A DNA stretch of 64,000 nt from Nakamurella aerolata (GTDB lineage: Bacteria; Actinomycetota; Actinomycetes; Mycobacteriales; Nakamurellaceae): NCBI RefSeq assembly GCF_013002705.1, contig NZ_JABEND010000002.1, positions 248,001 to 312,000 on the forward strand, given 5' to 3'. Both the position numbers and the translations under genes were made by a program. This document shows positions 27,330-36,000 of the stretch, in pieces (the first letter of the stretch is position 1; each line of letters opens with the position of its first letter). The notes under the pieces were generated by a model. It was given only the letters and a program-made list of their open reading frames with translations. It searched no databases and was not told the origin of the DNA.

Positions 27330-27837
27330 CCGCATCCAGCTGACCGGGCTGGCGGTGACCGGCCACCACGGCGTCTTCGACCATGAGAAGCGGGACGGTC
27401 AAACGTTTGTGGTCGACATCGTGCTGTGGACCGACCTGGCCAGGGCCGCGGCCACCGACGATCTCACCGAGACCGTCAACTACGCCGAGCTGGCGCAACT
27501 GGCAGCGGACATCGTCGCCGGGCCGCCCCGCGATCTGATCGAGACCGTCGCGGCCGAGATCGCCGACGCGGTGGTTGACCGCTTCGGCCGCAGCCCCGCC
27601 GGCGGTGCTGCCGACGGCAGCGTCAACGACGGCAGCGTCAACGGCAGCGCCGTGAACGGCCGAGCTGCCGGCCCCGAGCTGCACGCCGTAGAGGTGACCG
27701 TGCACAAGCCCGAGGCGCCGATCCCGCTCAGCTTCGCCGATGTCGCGGTGACCGCCCGTCGATCGACCAAGACCGGCCCGGCCAAACTGCGTCGGGCCGG
27801 CAAACCCGGCTCGGACGAAGGGGCGCGCGATGGTTGA
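27322..27837 (+). CDS. folB: Dihydroneopterin aldolase
   Basis: Cleaves dihydroneopterin to 6-hydroxymethyl-dihydropterin. Conserved stretches are [53 protein letters not shown] and [20 protein letters not shown]. At 171 residues it is long for FolB (about 120-130): a Gly/Asn/Ser/Val insert ([20 protein letters not shown]) breaks the fold just before the last strands, and a Lys/Arg-rich tail follows. GTG at 27322; it overlaps folP and folK by eight bases each. Confidence 0.92.
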   Translation: MADRIQLTGLAVTGHHGVFDHEKRDGQTFVVDIVLWTDLARAAATDDLTETVNYAELAQLAADIVAGPPRDLIETVAAEIADAVVDRFGRSPAGGAADGSVNDGSVNGSAVNGRAAGPELHAVEVTVHKPEAPIPLSFADVAVTARRSTKTGPAKLRRAGKPGSDEGARDG

Positions 27838-28519
27838 GCGGACGCCGCACGCCGGTGCCGCGGGTGCCGTGGGTGGCCCGGGTGCGGCGGAACACGCCGG
27901 CAGCATGGCCGGCGGCGGCCCCGAACCGGCTGGCGCTGGGGCCGAATCGGCTGGCGCTGGCGCCGAATCGGCTGCCGCCGTTGATGTTTCGTCCGCGGTG
28001 TTGTCGATGGGCTCCAACCTCGGTGACCGCCGCCGGTACCTTGCCGACGCGGTCGCCGCGCTCGGGCCTGCGGTCCGCGCGGTGTCGTCGGTGTACTCCA
28101 CCCCGCCGTGGGCCGGCAGCGCCGATATCGAGCAGGACGACTACCTGAACATCGTGGTGCTGGCCGATGCCGTTCCCGCCGGCACTCCCGCCAACGGTGC
28201 CGCCGGCGGCGTCAGCGAACCGATGGACTGGCTGCGGGTGTGCCGGCAGTTGGAGACGGCGGCCGGCCGGGAACGCGGCGTCCGCTGGGGGCCGCGCACC
28301 CTCGACGTCGACGTGGTGGCGATCGGGCAGCTGGAACTTGACCTGCCCGAGCTGACGGTGCCGCACCCGCATGCCGGCGAGCGCGGGTTCGTGCTGGTGC
28401 CGTGGGCCGAACTCGACCCCGGTGCCGAGCTGCCCGGTGCGGGGCCCATCGCTGACCTCATCGCCGGCCTCGAGGCCGCCGGCGAACTGGAAGGCATCCG
28501 GAAGGTCGGTGCGCTGTGA
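27830..28519 (+). CDS. folK: 6-hydroxymethyl-7,8-dihydropterin pyrophosphokinase
   Basis: Transfers diphosphate from ATP to hydroxymethyl-dihydropterin. The core shows [30 protein letters not shown], then [21 protein letters not shown] with the metal and substrate residues, and [21 protein letters not shown]. The first about 55 residues are an Ala/Gly/Pro/Glu-rich extension with [14 protein letters not shown] repeats, and a further Ala/Gly insert lies near 113-125. The ATG at 27830 overlaps the folB stop; the gene's own stop overlaps the DUF3180 gene (GTGA). Confidence 0.93.
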   Translation: MVERTPHAGAAGAVGGPGAAEHAGSMAGGGPEPAGAGAESAGAGAESAAAVDVSSAVLSMGSNLGDRRRYLADAVAALGPAVRAVSSVYSTPPWAGSADIEQDDYLNIVVLADAVPAGTPANGAAGGVSEPMDWLRVCRQLETAAGRERGVRWGPRTLDVDVVAIGQLELDLPELTVPHPHAGERGFVLVPWAELDPGAELPGAGPIADLIAGLEAAGELEGIRKVGAL

Positions 28520-29061
28520 ACCGCGAGCCGGACACCGAGATCGGCCTCACCCGCTGGCGCGACCTGGCGGTGGTGGCGTTGATCGCCGCGATCCTGGCGT
28601 TCGGCCTGCTGTTGTGGAACTACAACCGGCTGCCGGCGCTGCCGCGGCTGGCTGGTCTGCCCGCCGCGCTGATCGGCATCGGCGAAGCCATCTTCGGCTG
28701 GGGGCTGTACCGCAGGATCCGCGCCAACAGCGGCGCCGCGCCAGGTCCCGGCGGATCCGAGCAACCGCGCATCGGCGTCGCAGGGCAATCCGGCCCGGAC
28801 GAGGTCGATCCGTTGACGGTGGCACGAGCCGTCACCATCGCCAAGGCCTCCGCGCTGGCCGCAGCGGCCTTCGGCGGCTTGTGGATAGGCACCCTTTGCT
28901 ATGTCTGGCCGCGCGCCGGAGACGTCGCAGCCGCCGCCGGTGACCGCGCCACCGCCCTCATCGGCCTGCTCGGCGCCGCGGTGATGTTGGCCGGCGCGCT
29001 GTGGCTGGAGCGCTCTTGCCGGACACCTCCTGATCAGGGGCAGGGCCCGAGCCGCGCGTGA
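28516..29061 (+). CDS. DUF3180 family membrane protein (Rv3605c-like)
   Basis: A 181-residue protein with four likely membrane helices in two pairs: near 15-33 and 44-64 (LAGLPAALIGIGEAIFGWGLY), then near 110-130 and 143-163. A hydrophilic loop of about 40 residues with PDEVDPLTVARAVTIAKASA lies between the pairs. It always follows folK in related actinobacteria, but its function is unknown. GTG at 28516 overlaps the folK stop, so it belongs to the fol operon by arrangement rather than by known chemistry. Confidence 0.85.
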   Translation: MNREPDTEIGLTRWRDLAVVALIAAILAFGLLLWNYNRLPALPRLAGLPAALIGIGEAIFGWGLYRRIRANSGAAPGPGGSEQPRIGVAGQSGPDEVDPLTVARAVTIAKASALAAAAFGGLWIGTLCYVWPRAGDVAAAAGDRATALIGLLGAAVMLAGALWLERSCRTPPDQGQGPSRA

Positions 29062-29083
29062 GATCGGGGCACCTGCGCCCCGG

Positions 29084-29089
29084 TAGAGT
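29084..29089 (+). promoter_or_regulatory. -10 of a probable leaderless transcript
   Basis: TAGAGT lies eight bases before the ATG at 29098. This would let the Rv3604c-like gene be transcribed separately from the fol operon. The same hexamer stands before lsr2, bldC and the epimerase. Confidence 0.45.
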
Positions 29090-29097
29090 TTGCAGCC

Positions 29098-30906
29098 ATG
29101 AGCTCGACCGCGCCCCCGCGACGCCGCGGCTCAACCCCTTGGTCTTTGCAGCTGCTGTTGCTCGGCGGCTTTGTTTTCGGTGCCGCCGCAACGGTGCTGG
29201 TGGTGCTGTTCGCCGATCAGGTCCGCTGGTTGCGGATCGCGGTGCTGCTGGCTTTGTGGGCGGCGCTGTTCGCCGCGTTCGCGGTCGCCCGCTCCCGGCG
29301 CGAGGCGCAGCAGGTGGTCGCCAGGGAGGACGAGATCACCCGCACCTATCAACTGCACTTGCAACGTGAGGTGTCTGCGCGCCGCGAGTACGAGACCGCG
29401 TTGAGCGACCGGATCCGCGACGAGGTCGCGCAGCGCGAAGCGCAGGAGCTGGCCGAGGTTCGGGCGCAGTTGGCGCGGCTGTCCGACTCGCTGTCGCAGC
29501 TGATGGACGGCGACGTGTTGGTGGAGCGGCTGACGCTCTCGGCGGAGGCCACCAGGCTGCGCGGTATCCCCGGTGGCCGGCAGAGCGGCCGGCTCACCAG
29601 CCTGGCCCGCGGGGAGCTTGCTGGACGCGGCCCTGCCGAGGTGGACGCGCCGACGCCCACCGACGGTGTGGGCGCTGCCGGTGCTGGGGGCACTGCCGGT
29701 GCTGTGGGTATTGCCGGTGTCGACGATGACGTCACCGCGGTCGAGGTGACCGCCGATCTCGACGCGGTCGACGCCGAACTGGTGGACGACGGCTTCGCGG
29801 ACGACGGCTTCGTGAGCGACAGCTTCCTGGACGGCAGCTTCGTGACCGACAGCTTCGACAGCGAAGGCCGTGCCGGTGTGCCGGACGCCCGGTCCGACCC
29901 GCGGCCGGACGCCCCGGCCGCCGCGTGGGCGCGTCGGCACCGAAACGATCTGCGCCACCAGACCGCCCAGGTGGCGGCGACCCGCGCAGCACGGGCCAAG
30001 GAGCAGGCAGAACGCGCAGACGCTGAGCGCGCCGCCGCCGAACTGGCCGGCAGAGCCGAAGCCGCGCAACGTGAAGCAGCGCAACGGGAAGCGGTGCAAC
30101 GTGAAGCGGCACAGCGTCAAGCGGCGGAACGCGAAGCCGCCCAACGAGAAGCCGCGCAACGCGAAGCCGCCCAACGAGAAGCCGCGCAACGGGAAGCAGC
30201 CCAACGGGAAGCCGCACAGCGTCAAGCGGCGGAACGCGAAGCATCCCAGCGGGAAGCACCGCAGCGGGAAGCAGCGCAACGCGAAGCAACGCAGCGTGAG
30301 GCGGCGGAACGCGAAGCAATGCACCGTGACGCGCAGCGTGAAGCCGCCCAACGCGAACTGGCGCACCGTCAGTCGACACCGCGGGACTCGGCCCAGCGTG
30401 CGGCAACCCGGCCCGGGACAGCTCAGCAACCCGCCCGCCGGCAAGAGGCGGCCAGGCAAGAAGACCAGCCGGCCCCATCGGCTGGTCCCTCGACGTTCCG
30501 GTCCATAGGGGCGTTCTCCATCGCGGCGCGCGGCCCGCTCGATCCGCAGGCGTCCGCGGTCACCGGGACGGGCACAGCCTCGCAGCAGCCGACCGAGGCG
30601 CAGCCACGGCCCGGGCAGGCTGCCGAGGCGGCAGTCGAACCGGGCCCGGTGGCGGACCCGTCACCGGGAGGTGCGCAGGATGCCCCGCACGGTGCTGATG
30701 AACACGGTGCTGACGCACGCGGTGACGACGCACGCGGTGGCCACGAGCACGGTGGCCACGAGATCGACGACTCCGCCGACTCCGGCCGGGTGTCGGTGGC
30801 AGATCTGTTGGCCGCCTTCGGTTCTCAGAACTCGTCGCAGCGTCGCCGACGCCGTGCCCCTGAGGTCACAGAGCCCACTGAGAGCGCTGAGTCGGTAGAG
30901 CACTGA
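29098..30906 (+). CDS. Rv3604c-like membrane protein with repetitive coiled coil
   Basis: A 602-residue protein. Two adjacent membrane helices (about 16-38 and 43-61) come first. A coiled-coil stretch about 65-150 follows (SARREYETALSDRIRDEVAQ). An acidic/Ala-rich linker comes next, with FADDGFVSDSFLDGSF near 240-258. Residues about 300-450 are an Arg/Gln/Glu/Ala helix made of the pentad QREAA repeated more than twenty times. The tail is acidic and Ser/Arg-rich. The position after the fol operon matches Rv3604c. Function unknown; I infer an envelope-linked scaffold. TAGAGT stands eight bases before the ATG. Confidence 0.75.
   Translation: MSSTAPPRRRGSTPWSLQLLLLGGFVFGAAATVLVVLFADQVRWLRIAVLLALWAALFAAFAVARSRREAQQVVAREDEITRTYQLHLQREVSARREYETALSDRIRDEVAQREAQELAEVRAQLARLSDSLSQLMDGDVLVERLTLSAEATRLRGIPGGRQSGRLTSLARGELAGRGPAEVDAPTPTDGVGAAGAGGTAGAVGIAGVDDDVTAVEVTADLDAVDAELVDDGFADDGFVSDSFLDGSFVTDSFDSEGRAGVPDARSDPRPDAPAAAWARRHRNDLRHQTAQVAATRAARAKEQAERADAERAAAELAGRAEAAQREAAQREAVQREAAQRQAAEREAAQREAAQREAAQREAAQREAAQREAAQRQAAEREASQREAPQREAAQREATQREAAEREAMHRDAQREAAQRELAHRQSTPRDSAQRAATRPGTAQQPARRQEAARQEDQPAPSAGPSTFRSIGAFSIAARGPLDPQASAVTGTGTASQQPTEAQPRPGQAAEAAVEPGPVADPSPGGAQDAPHGADEHGADARGDDARGGHEHGGHEIDDSADSGRVSVADLLAAFGSQNSSQRRRRRAPEVTEPTESAESVEH
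30061..30330 (+). repeat. 15-bp coding repeat (QREAA)
   Basis: About eighteen units of CAACGGGAAGCCGCG-like sequence encode QREAA or a close variant inside the Rv3604c-like gene. Third positions vary (AAC/GAA/GCC/GCA), so the array is old or still shuffling. Confidence 0.75.
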
Positions 30907-30967
30907 GACCAAGGACGCGGAGTGCAGCAAAGCTGATCCTGCGGCCCCAGGACGTGCGCCTCAGCTC

Positions 30968-31879
30968 TCAGGTGTCAGCCAGCAGGGCGGCGCACAGCTC
31001 GATCAACTCGGCCCGGAGCGGCCGTGCCCGCTCCGCGAATTCCCGTTGCAGGGCAACGTATTCGGCCTTTCCCGCCGGCGTCTCGATCGCAATGGGTCGA
31101 TAGCCGAGGGCCTGCAGATCGTACGGTGAGGCGCGCATGTCGACGGTGCGGATCTGTCTGGCCAGTACGAAGCAGTCGATCAGCAGCTCGCTCGGCACCG
31201 CCGGGATCAGCTTGTAGGCCCACTTGTAGAGATCCATCCCGACATGCAGACACCCTGGCTGCTCGTTGCTCACCCGCGACTCCAGGTCCGGCTGCAGCTG
31301 GTTCAACCCGCGGGCGGCCGGGGTGAAGAAGCGAAAAGCGTCGTAGTGCGAGCACCGGATCCGGTGGCCGCGCACCACCTCATCGGTGCCGTCGCTGCCC
31401 AGGCGCAGCGGGTAACCGTTGTGCCGCAGCAGATCCCGGCCCTGTCCATACACCATGGCCCACTCGTGCAGGCCGAGGCAGCCGAGTTGTGCCGGCCGCT
31501 TTGCCGTCGCGGTGAGCAGTCGCCCGATGAACTCGACCTGTTCGCCGCGGGCGGCGACGAAGGCGGGCAGGTCGACCCGCACCCCGCCTCCGGGACCGCG
31601 CTGGTGCAGACCCCAGTCGAGCCGTTCGTCGGCGTCCTCCAGTTCGACGTGGGCGCCTGGGTACCAGCGCCGCAGCTGACCGGGCCGCAGCGAGTAATAG
31701 GTGAACAGGAAGTCGTCCACCGGGTGTCGGCGTCCGGCGGCGGCGCGGACCCGGCGCCCGGCGGTCAACTCGTCCACCCGACGCTGGTGCTGCTGCTGCC
31801 GCGGCCGCCACTCGTCGGCGCCCCAGCGGATCCGTTCGCGCGCGTTGCCGGCCGGTGATCGGGTGCTGCCGTTGGTCAT
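30968..31879 (-). CDS. Conserved protein annotated in databases as 3-methyladenine DNA glycosylase
   Basis: A 303-residue protein matching a family common in actinobacteria. Marks are HPVDDFLFTYYSLRPGQLRRW, LHEWAMVYGQG, HRIRCSHYDAFRFFTPAARGLN, QPGCLHVGMDLYKWAYKLIP and DMRASPYDLQALGY. Databases call such proteins 3-methyladenine DNA glycosylase, but I see no helix-hairpin-helix or AAG-type motif and would not rely on the name. The ATG at 31879 overlaps the methyltransferase stop by four bases, so they form a two-gene operon. It ends 61 bases from the convergent Rv3604c-like gene. Confidence 0.7.
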   Translation of the reverse strand: MTNGSTRSPAGNARERIRWGADEWRPRQQQHQRRVDELTAGRRVRAAAGRRHPVDDFLFTYYSLRPGQLRRWYPGAHVELEDADERLDWGLHQRGPGGGVRVDLPAFVAARGEQVEFIGRLLTATAKRPAQLGCLGLHEWAMVYGQGRDLLRHNGYPLRLGSDGTDEVVRGHRIRCSHYDAFRFFTPAARGLNQLQPDLESRVSNEQPGCLHVGMDLYKWAYKLIPAVPSELLIDCFVLARQIRTVDMRASPYDLQALGYRPIAIETPAGKAEYVALQREFAERARPLRAELIELCAALLADT

Positions 31880-32802
31880 GAGCCGGGTGCCTGCGCGTCT
31901 GCGGTCGGGGTCGCAGGTTCCTCAGTCGCAGGTTCCTCAGCGGATCGGCGGCGGGCGATCCAGGTGTCACAGATCTGCGCAAGGGTCAGTGCATCAGGGT
32001 CGGGCTGGGTGCCGGCCAGGTCGTCAAGGCCGGCGTGCAGGCCGCGTACCTGCTCCGGCGCGGCGGCGATCACGTACGACAGCGTGTCCACCAGGCCGTG
32101 CAGGTCGGCTCTGGACAGGCGCTGGCTCCAGTGGGTGCGCACCAGCCGCGGGTCGGTGAACTCGGTGCGGCCACGGAACGGCGCACCGTCGTCGGCGCTA
32201 CCGCTGGCCGTGCTGCCGCCGGGTGGCCGCACCCAGCGGTCCAGCAGGCGCTGGTAGCCGGAGGTGAACTCGTCGGCGGAGTCGTTGCGGTTCCAGAATC
32301 CGGCCAACACCCCGCCCGGCGCCAGCACCCTGGCGATCTCGGGCAGGGCGGTGTCCATGTCGAACCAATGCATGGCCTGCCCGACGGCGACCAGCCGCAC
32401 CGGTCCGTCGGCGACCGGATCCACCGGGATGTGCTCGGCGGTGCCGATCCTGGCGTCCACGCCGGGCAGCGTCCGCCGCAACTCGGCGAGCATCTGCGGG
32501 TCGGGCTCCACCCCGATCACGCCGGCGCCGTGGCCGACCAGCGACCGGGTCAGCTTCCCGGTGCCGGCGGCCAGGTCGACGACGCGCCAGGGGTGTCGCC
32601 CGGCGTCCTGGCCGAGCCCAGCGTTCGGGTCGGCCCCAGCGTTCGGGTCGGGCCCGTCCTGGTCGGGCCCAACGCCGACGGCCGAGGTCGCGTCGACCGC
32701 GGACAGGCCGGCCTGCACGGCCGCGTCCGGATAGCCGGGACGGAACTGGGCGTAGGTGGCGGCGCGCTGCCCGAACGACAGCGCGCGCGACGATGCAGCC
32801 AT
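31876..32802 (-). CDS. SAM-dependent methyltransferase
   Basis: Class I methyltransferase of 308 residues. The SAM motif VVDLAAGTGKLTRSLV is followed by GVEPDPQMLAELR (acidic residue at the end of strand 2), then AEHIPV and VGQAMHWFDMDTALPEIARVLAPGGVLAGFWNR, as in UbiE/TAM-like enzymes. A Gly/Asp/Pro insert with a doubled NAG motif (DPNAGADPNAGLG) precedes the SAM motif. The substrate is unknown. The ATG at 32802 (MAASSRALSFGQRAATYAQF) matches how this family starts; upstream in-frame codons lie in the divergent promoter region. It is co-transcribed with the preceding glycosylase-named gene. Confidence 0.85.
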   Translation of the reverse strand: MAASSRALSFGQRAATYAQFRPGYPDAAVQAGLSAVDATSAVGVGPDQDGPDPNAGADPNAGLGQDAGRHPWRVVDLAAGTGKLTRSLVGHGAGVIGVEPDPQMLAELRRTLPGVDARIGTAEHIPVDPVADGPVRLVAVGQAMHWFDMDTALPEIARVLAPGGVLAGFWNRNDSADEFTSGYQRLLDRWVRPPGGSTASGSADDGAPFRGRTEFTDPRLVRTHWSQRLSRADLHGLVDTLSYVIAAAPEQVRGLHAGLDDLAGTQPDPDALTLAQICDTWIARRRSAEEPATEEPATPTADAQAPGS

Positions 32803-33026
32803 ACCGCCATGTTCCCCCTGTTCGGTGCCGCTGCGCCGACCGGCCGGCCGCGACTGCGGACAGTGACTCCCGCTCGCGGCGTCGGCGCTGCGTGTCCGGC
32901 AGGCCACGTCCGAGTGAACATGATCGTTTCGGCCTGCCCTCGCACGCTCGATTGCGGTTGAATAACAGCAGCACACGATGCCCGGGGTGGGTTCGGGTCC
33001 GCGAGCGGATAGGCGAGTTGCGTTCG

Positions 33027-36000
33027 ATGCGTTTTTCCGGGTCGATTCGACCGAGTTCAAAGTCCTCTACTGGCGTGCTCGGGGGAAGGTCGGCCGGTGC
33101 CGCCGGCACCGCTCAACGCCGACTCGGCCGCCGGGTGCCCAGGTATCTGGCGTGCGCGGCCGCGACCACGGCATTGGTGGTCGGCCTGATCCCTGGATCG
33201 GCGCAGGCCGCCACCAGCCCGATTCCGGTGGCGCCGCCGGCGGTGGTGCCCAACGCTCCCGGCACCACCTGCTGGACGCCGGGGTCGGCGTTCGCGGCGC
33301 AGGATCCGTTCGTCTTCGCCGGGACCAGGTTGACGGCCACCCAGATCGCTGCCGCCCAAACCATCGCCGACGTCGCCGCCGGCCGCGGGCTGACCGACCG
33401 CGCGACCCGCATCGCCGTCGCCGCCGCGATGAACGTGAGCAAGCTGAACGCGAAGTACCGCAACGGCGAGGCCGTTGGGTTGTTCGGACAGCAGGCGCTG
33501 CCGGCCGCCCAAGCGGCCGCCCGTCCGGCGCTCGCCGACGCCAGCGATCCGGCCGCGGCGGCGCTGCGCTTCTTCGGCGACCTCACCGTGCAGGTTCCCG
33601 GCTACCAGACCGACAAGCGCAGCGATGCCGATATCGCGGCGCTGGTGTTGGGCGCCCCGCAACGGGCCGGCGTCACCAAACTCTCGGCGTTCGCCACCGA
33701 GCTGAGCCAGCGGGTGAACAGCCAGACCGCGTCGGCGACCGCGGGGTCTGCCGGTGCAGCGGCGTCCGGGGCGTCGGCTCCGGCCGGCACCGCTCCCGCC
33801 GGGCCTGCTCCCGTTCCTTCCGGCGGCGCAGCGCCGGGAAGCGCAGTCGGCTCCGCATCGCCGGCACCAGCACCGGCAGTTCAGCCGGCGGCGCCCGGAG
33901 TCGGCGCCGCAGCCCAGGCGCCCGCGCCGGTTGCCGGGGCACCAGCAGCCGGGGCAGTGGCCGGGGCCCCCGCCGCCGGTGCCGCACCCGCCGGTGCCGC
34001 ACCCGCCAGCGCCGCAGCGGCGAGCGCGGCGGAGCGGCTCTCGTCGTTGACCGACCAGCTGGTGCGCGCCGCCAACGACTACACCGCCGAGCAGCAGCGG
34101 CTGGCCAAGGAACGTGCGGCCAAGGTGGCGAAGGCCGCCAAGGAGCGCGCGGACAAGGCCGCCAAAGCCGCCAAAGACAGAGCCGCCAAAGACAAAGCGG
34201 CCAAAGACAAAGCGGCCAAAGACACAGCCGCCAAAGCGGCCAAAGACACAGCCGCCAAGGCTGCCAAGGGCAAGGCCGCCGCCGCGAAGTCCGCTCAGCC
34301 GGCCCCGAAGAACCAGTCGGCCGCCGCGAAAGCGCTTCCGGCACAACAGGATTCGGCCCAGCGGGCGGCAGCCGCGCCGGCTTCGGCCAAGATCGGCGCC
34401 GCGGTCGCCGCCGGTGAGCTGTCCGATCTCGCGCGGCAGCTGTCCGGCGTCAGCCCGGCCCGGGTGGCCGATCAGCAGCAGGCGCTGGCCGCGTTCCCGG
34501 TGTTGTTCAGCCCGGCGCTGCGGACCTTCGTCGGCGCCGTGGTCGGCACGCCGGTGTCGCAGGCGCCGGTGGTTCCCCGGCCGGTTGCCATGGGACCGTT
34601 GAAGTTCCGTGACGCGACCCCCGCGCTGGAACCCGCCCGCGCCGAGGCCGGGACCGGCGACGCGGCCACGCCGAGCTCGACCGACACCACCGTCACCACG
34701 GTGACCACGACCATCAGCGGGACGCCGACCACCTACACCACTACGGTCCCCGTCACCGACGCGACGGCCACCGGGACAACCGGTTCCGATGCCACCGGAA
34801 CGTCCGATGCCACTGGGACCTCCGATGGCACCGGAACGTCCAGCAGCAGCGCCGCCAGCACCAGCGGCTCTGCCCCGGCTGAATCGACAGTTGAGTCGAC
34901 GGCCGAATCGACGGGGGAGACCGCCTCCGGGTCGTCGTCTGCGTCGTCTTCCGGGTCGTCTTCTGGGTCGACCTCCGGATCGACGTCCGAGTCTTCGTCC
35001 GACTCGCCGGCTGCGACCAGCTCGGCCACCGGATCAGGGACGGCCACCTCGGCGGCATCGTCGAGCGGCTCAACGGCCGCCTCCAGTACGGCAGCATCCA
35101 GCACCGCGGCTTCGAGTACTGCAGCGTCCAGCAGTCCAGCAGCTTCCAGCACCACGGCTTCCAGTACCACGGCGTCCAGCAGCGGTTCGGCGACGACGTC
35201 CAGCGCCGCCACCCCCACCGAGACCGCGACCACGACACCGGCGCCGACCACCAAGGCCACCCCGACGGCGACCACCAAGTCTTCAACGGCTGCGCCGACG
35301 GCCACTACCAAGTCTTCAACGGCTGCGCCGACGACCAAGGCGACCCCGACGGCTGCGCCGACCACGAAGGCTTCACCGTCGGCGCCGGCCACCACGGCGA
35401 CTCCGACGGTTGCGCCGGCACCCACCACCAAGGCGACGAACATCGCGCCGACCACCAGGCCGACGCCGGCCGGCACGGCAGCACCCACCAGTGCAGCGCC
35501 GACCAGCACACAAGCGCCCACCAGCAAACCGGCGGCGACCAACGTCGGGCCGGTCACCAACGCCAGCACCGTTGCCCCGACCACAGCCGCCGTCCCGAGC
35601 GACCAGCCGGCCGCCCGGGACCAGCAGGACCGGGATCAGCAGGACAGGGCTCAACGGGACAGGGCTCAGCGGGACAGCGAGCGTGACCCGGCGCAGCCCG
35701 ACCCGAGCGAGCAGCAGCCCAACTTCGACGAGAACCCGACCATCGACTCGAACGGTTCCGACCCGGTCGCCAAAGACCCGACAGTTGTACCGGCACCCAC
35801 CCCGGCACCGGCCGGCCAGGCCCAGAACTGCCTGCCCGTCGGCGGGTCGTCGAGTTCGTTCGACCCCGGCTACATCATTTCCGACGAGGTGTTCTACAAC
35901 ACCACGGCGATGAACGGCGGACAGGTGCAGGCCTTCGCCGACCAGGTGGGCGCGGCCTGCACCGGGGCGTGGTGCCTGCGCAATCTCGTCGTCGATGTGC

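Noticed and set aside
32803-33026. ydaO-type c-di-AMP riboswitch before the cell-wall hydrolase
   Set aside because: Such riboswitches precede some actinobacterial wall hydrolases, and disA is nearby, but the 224-bp spacer shows no matching conserved blocks and the leader would be too short.
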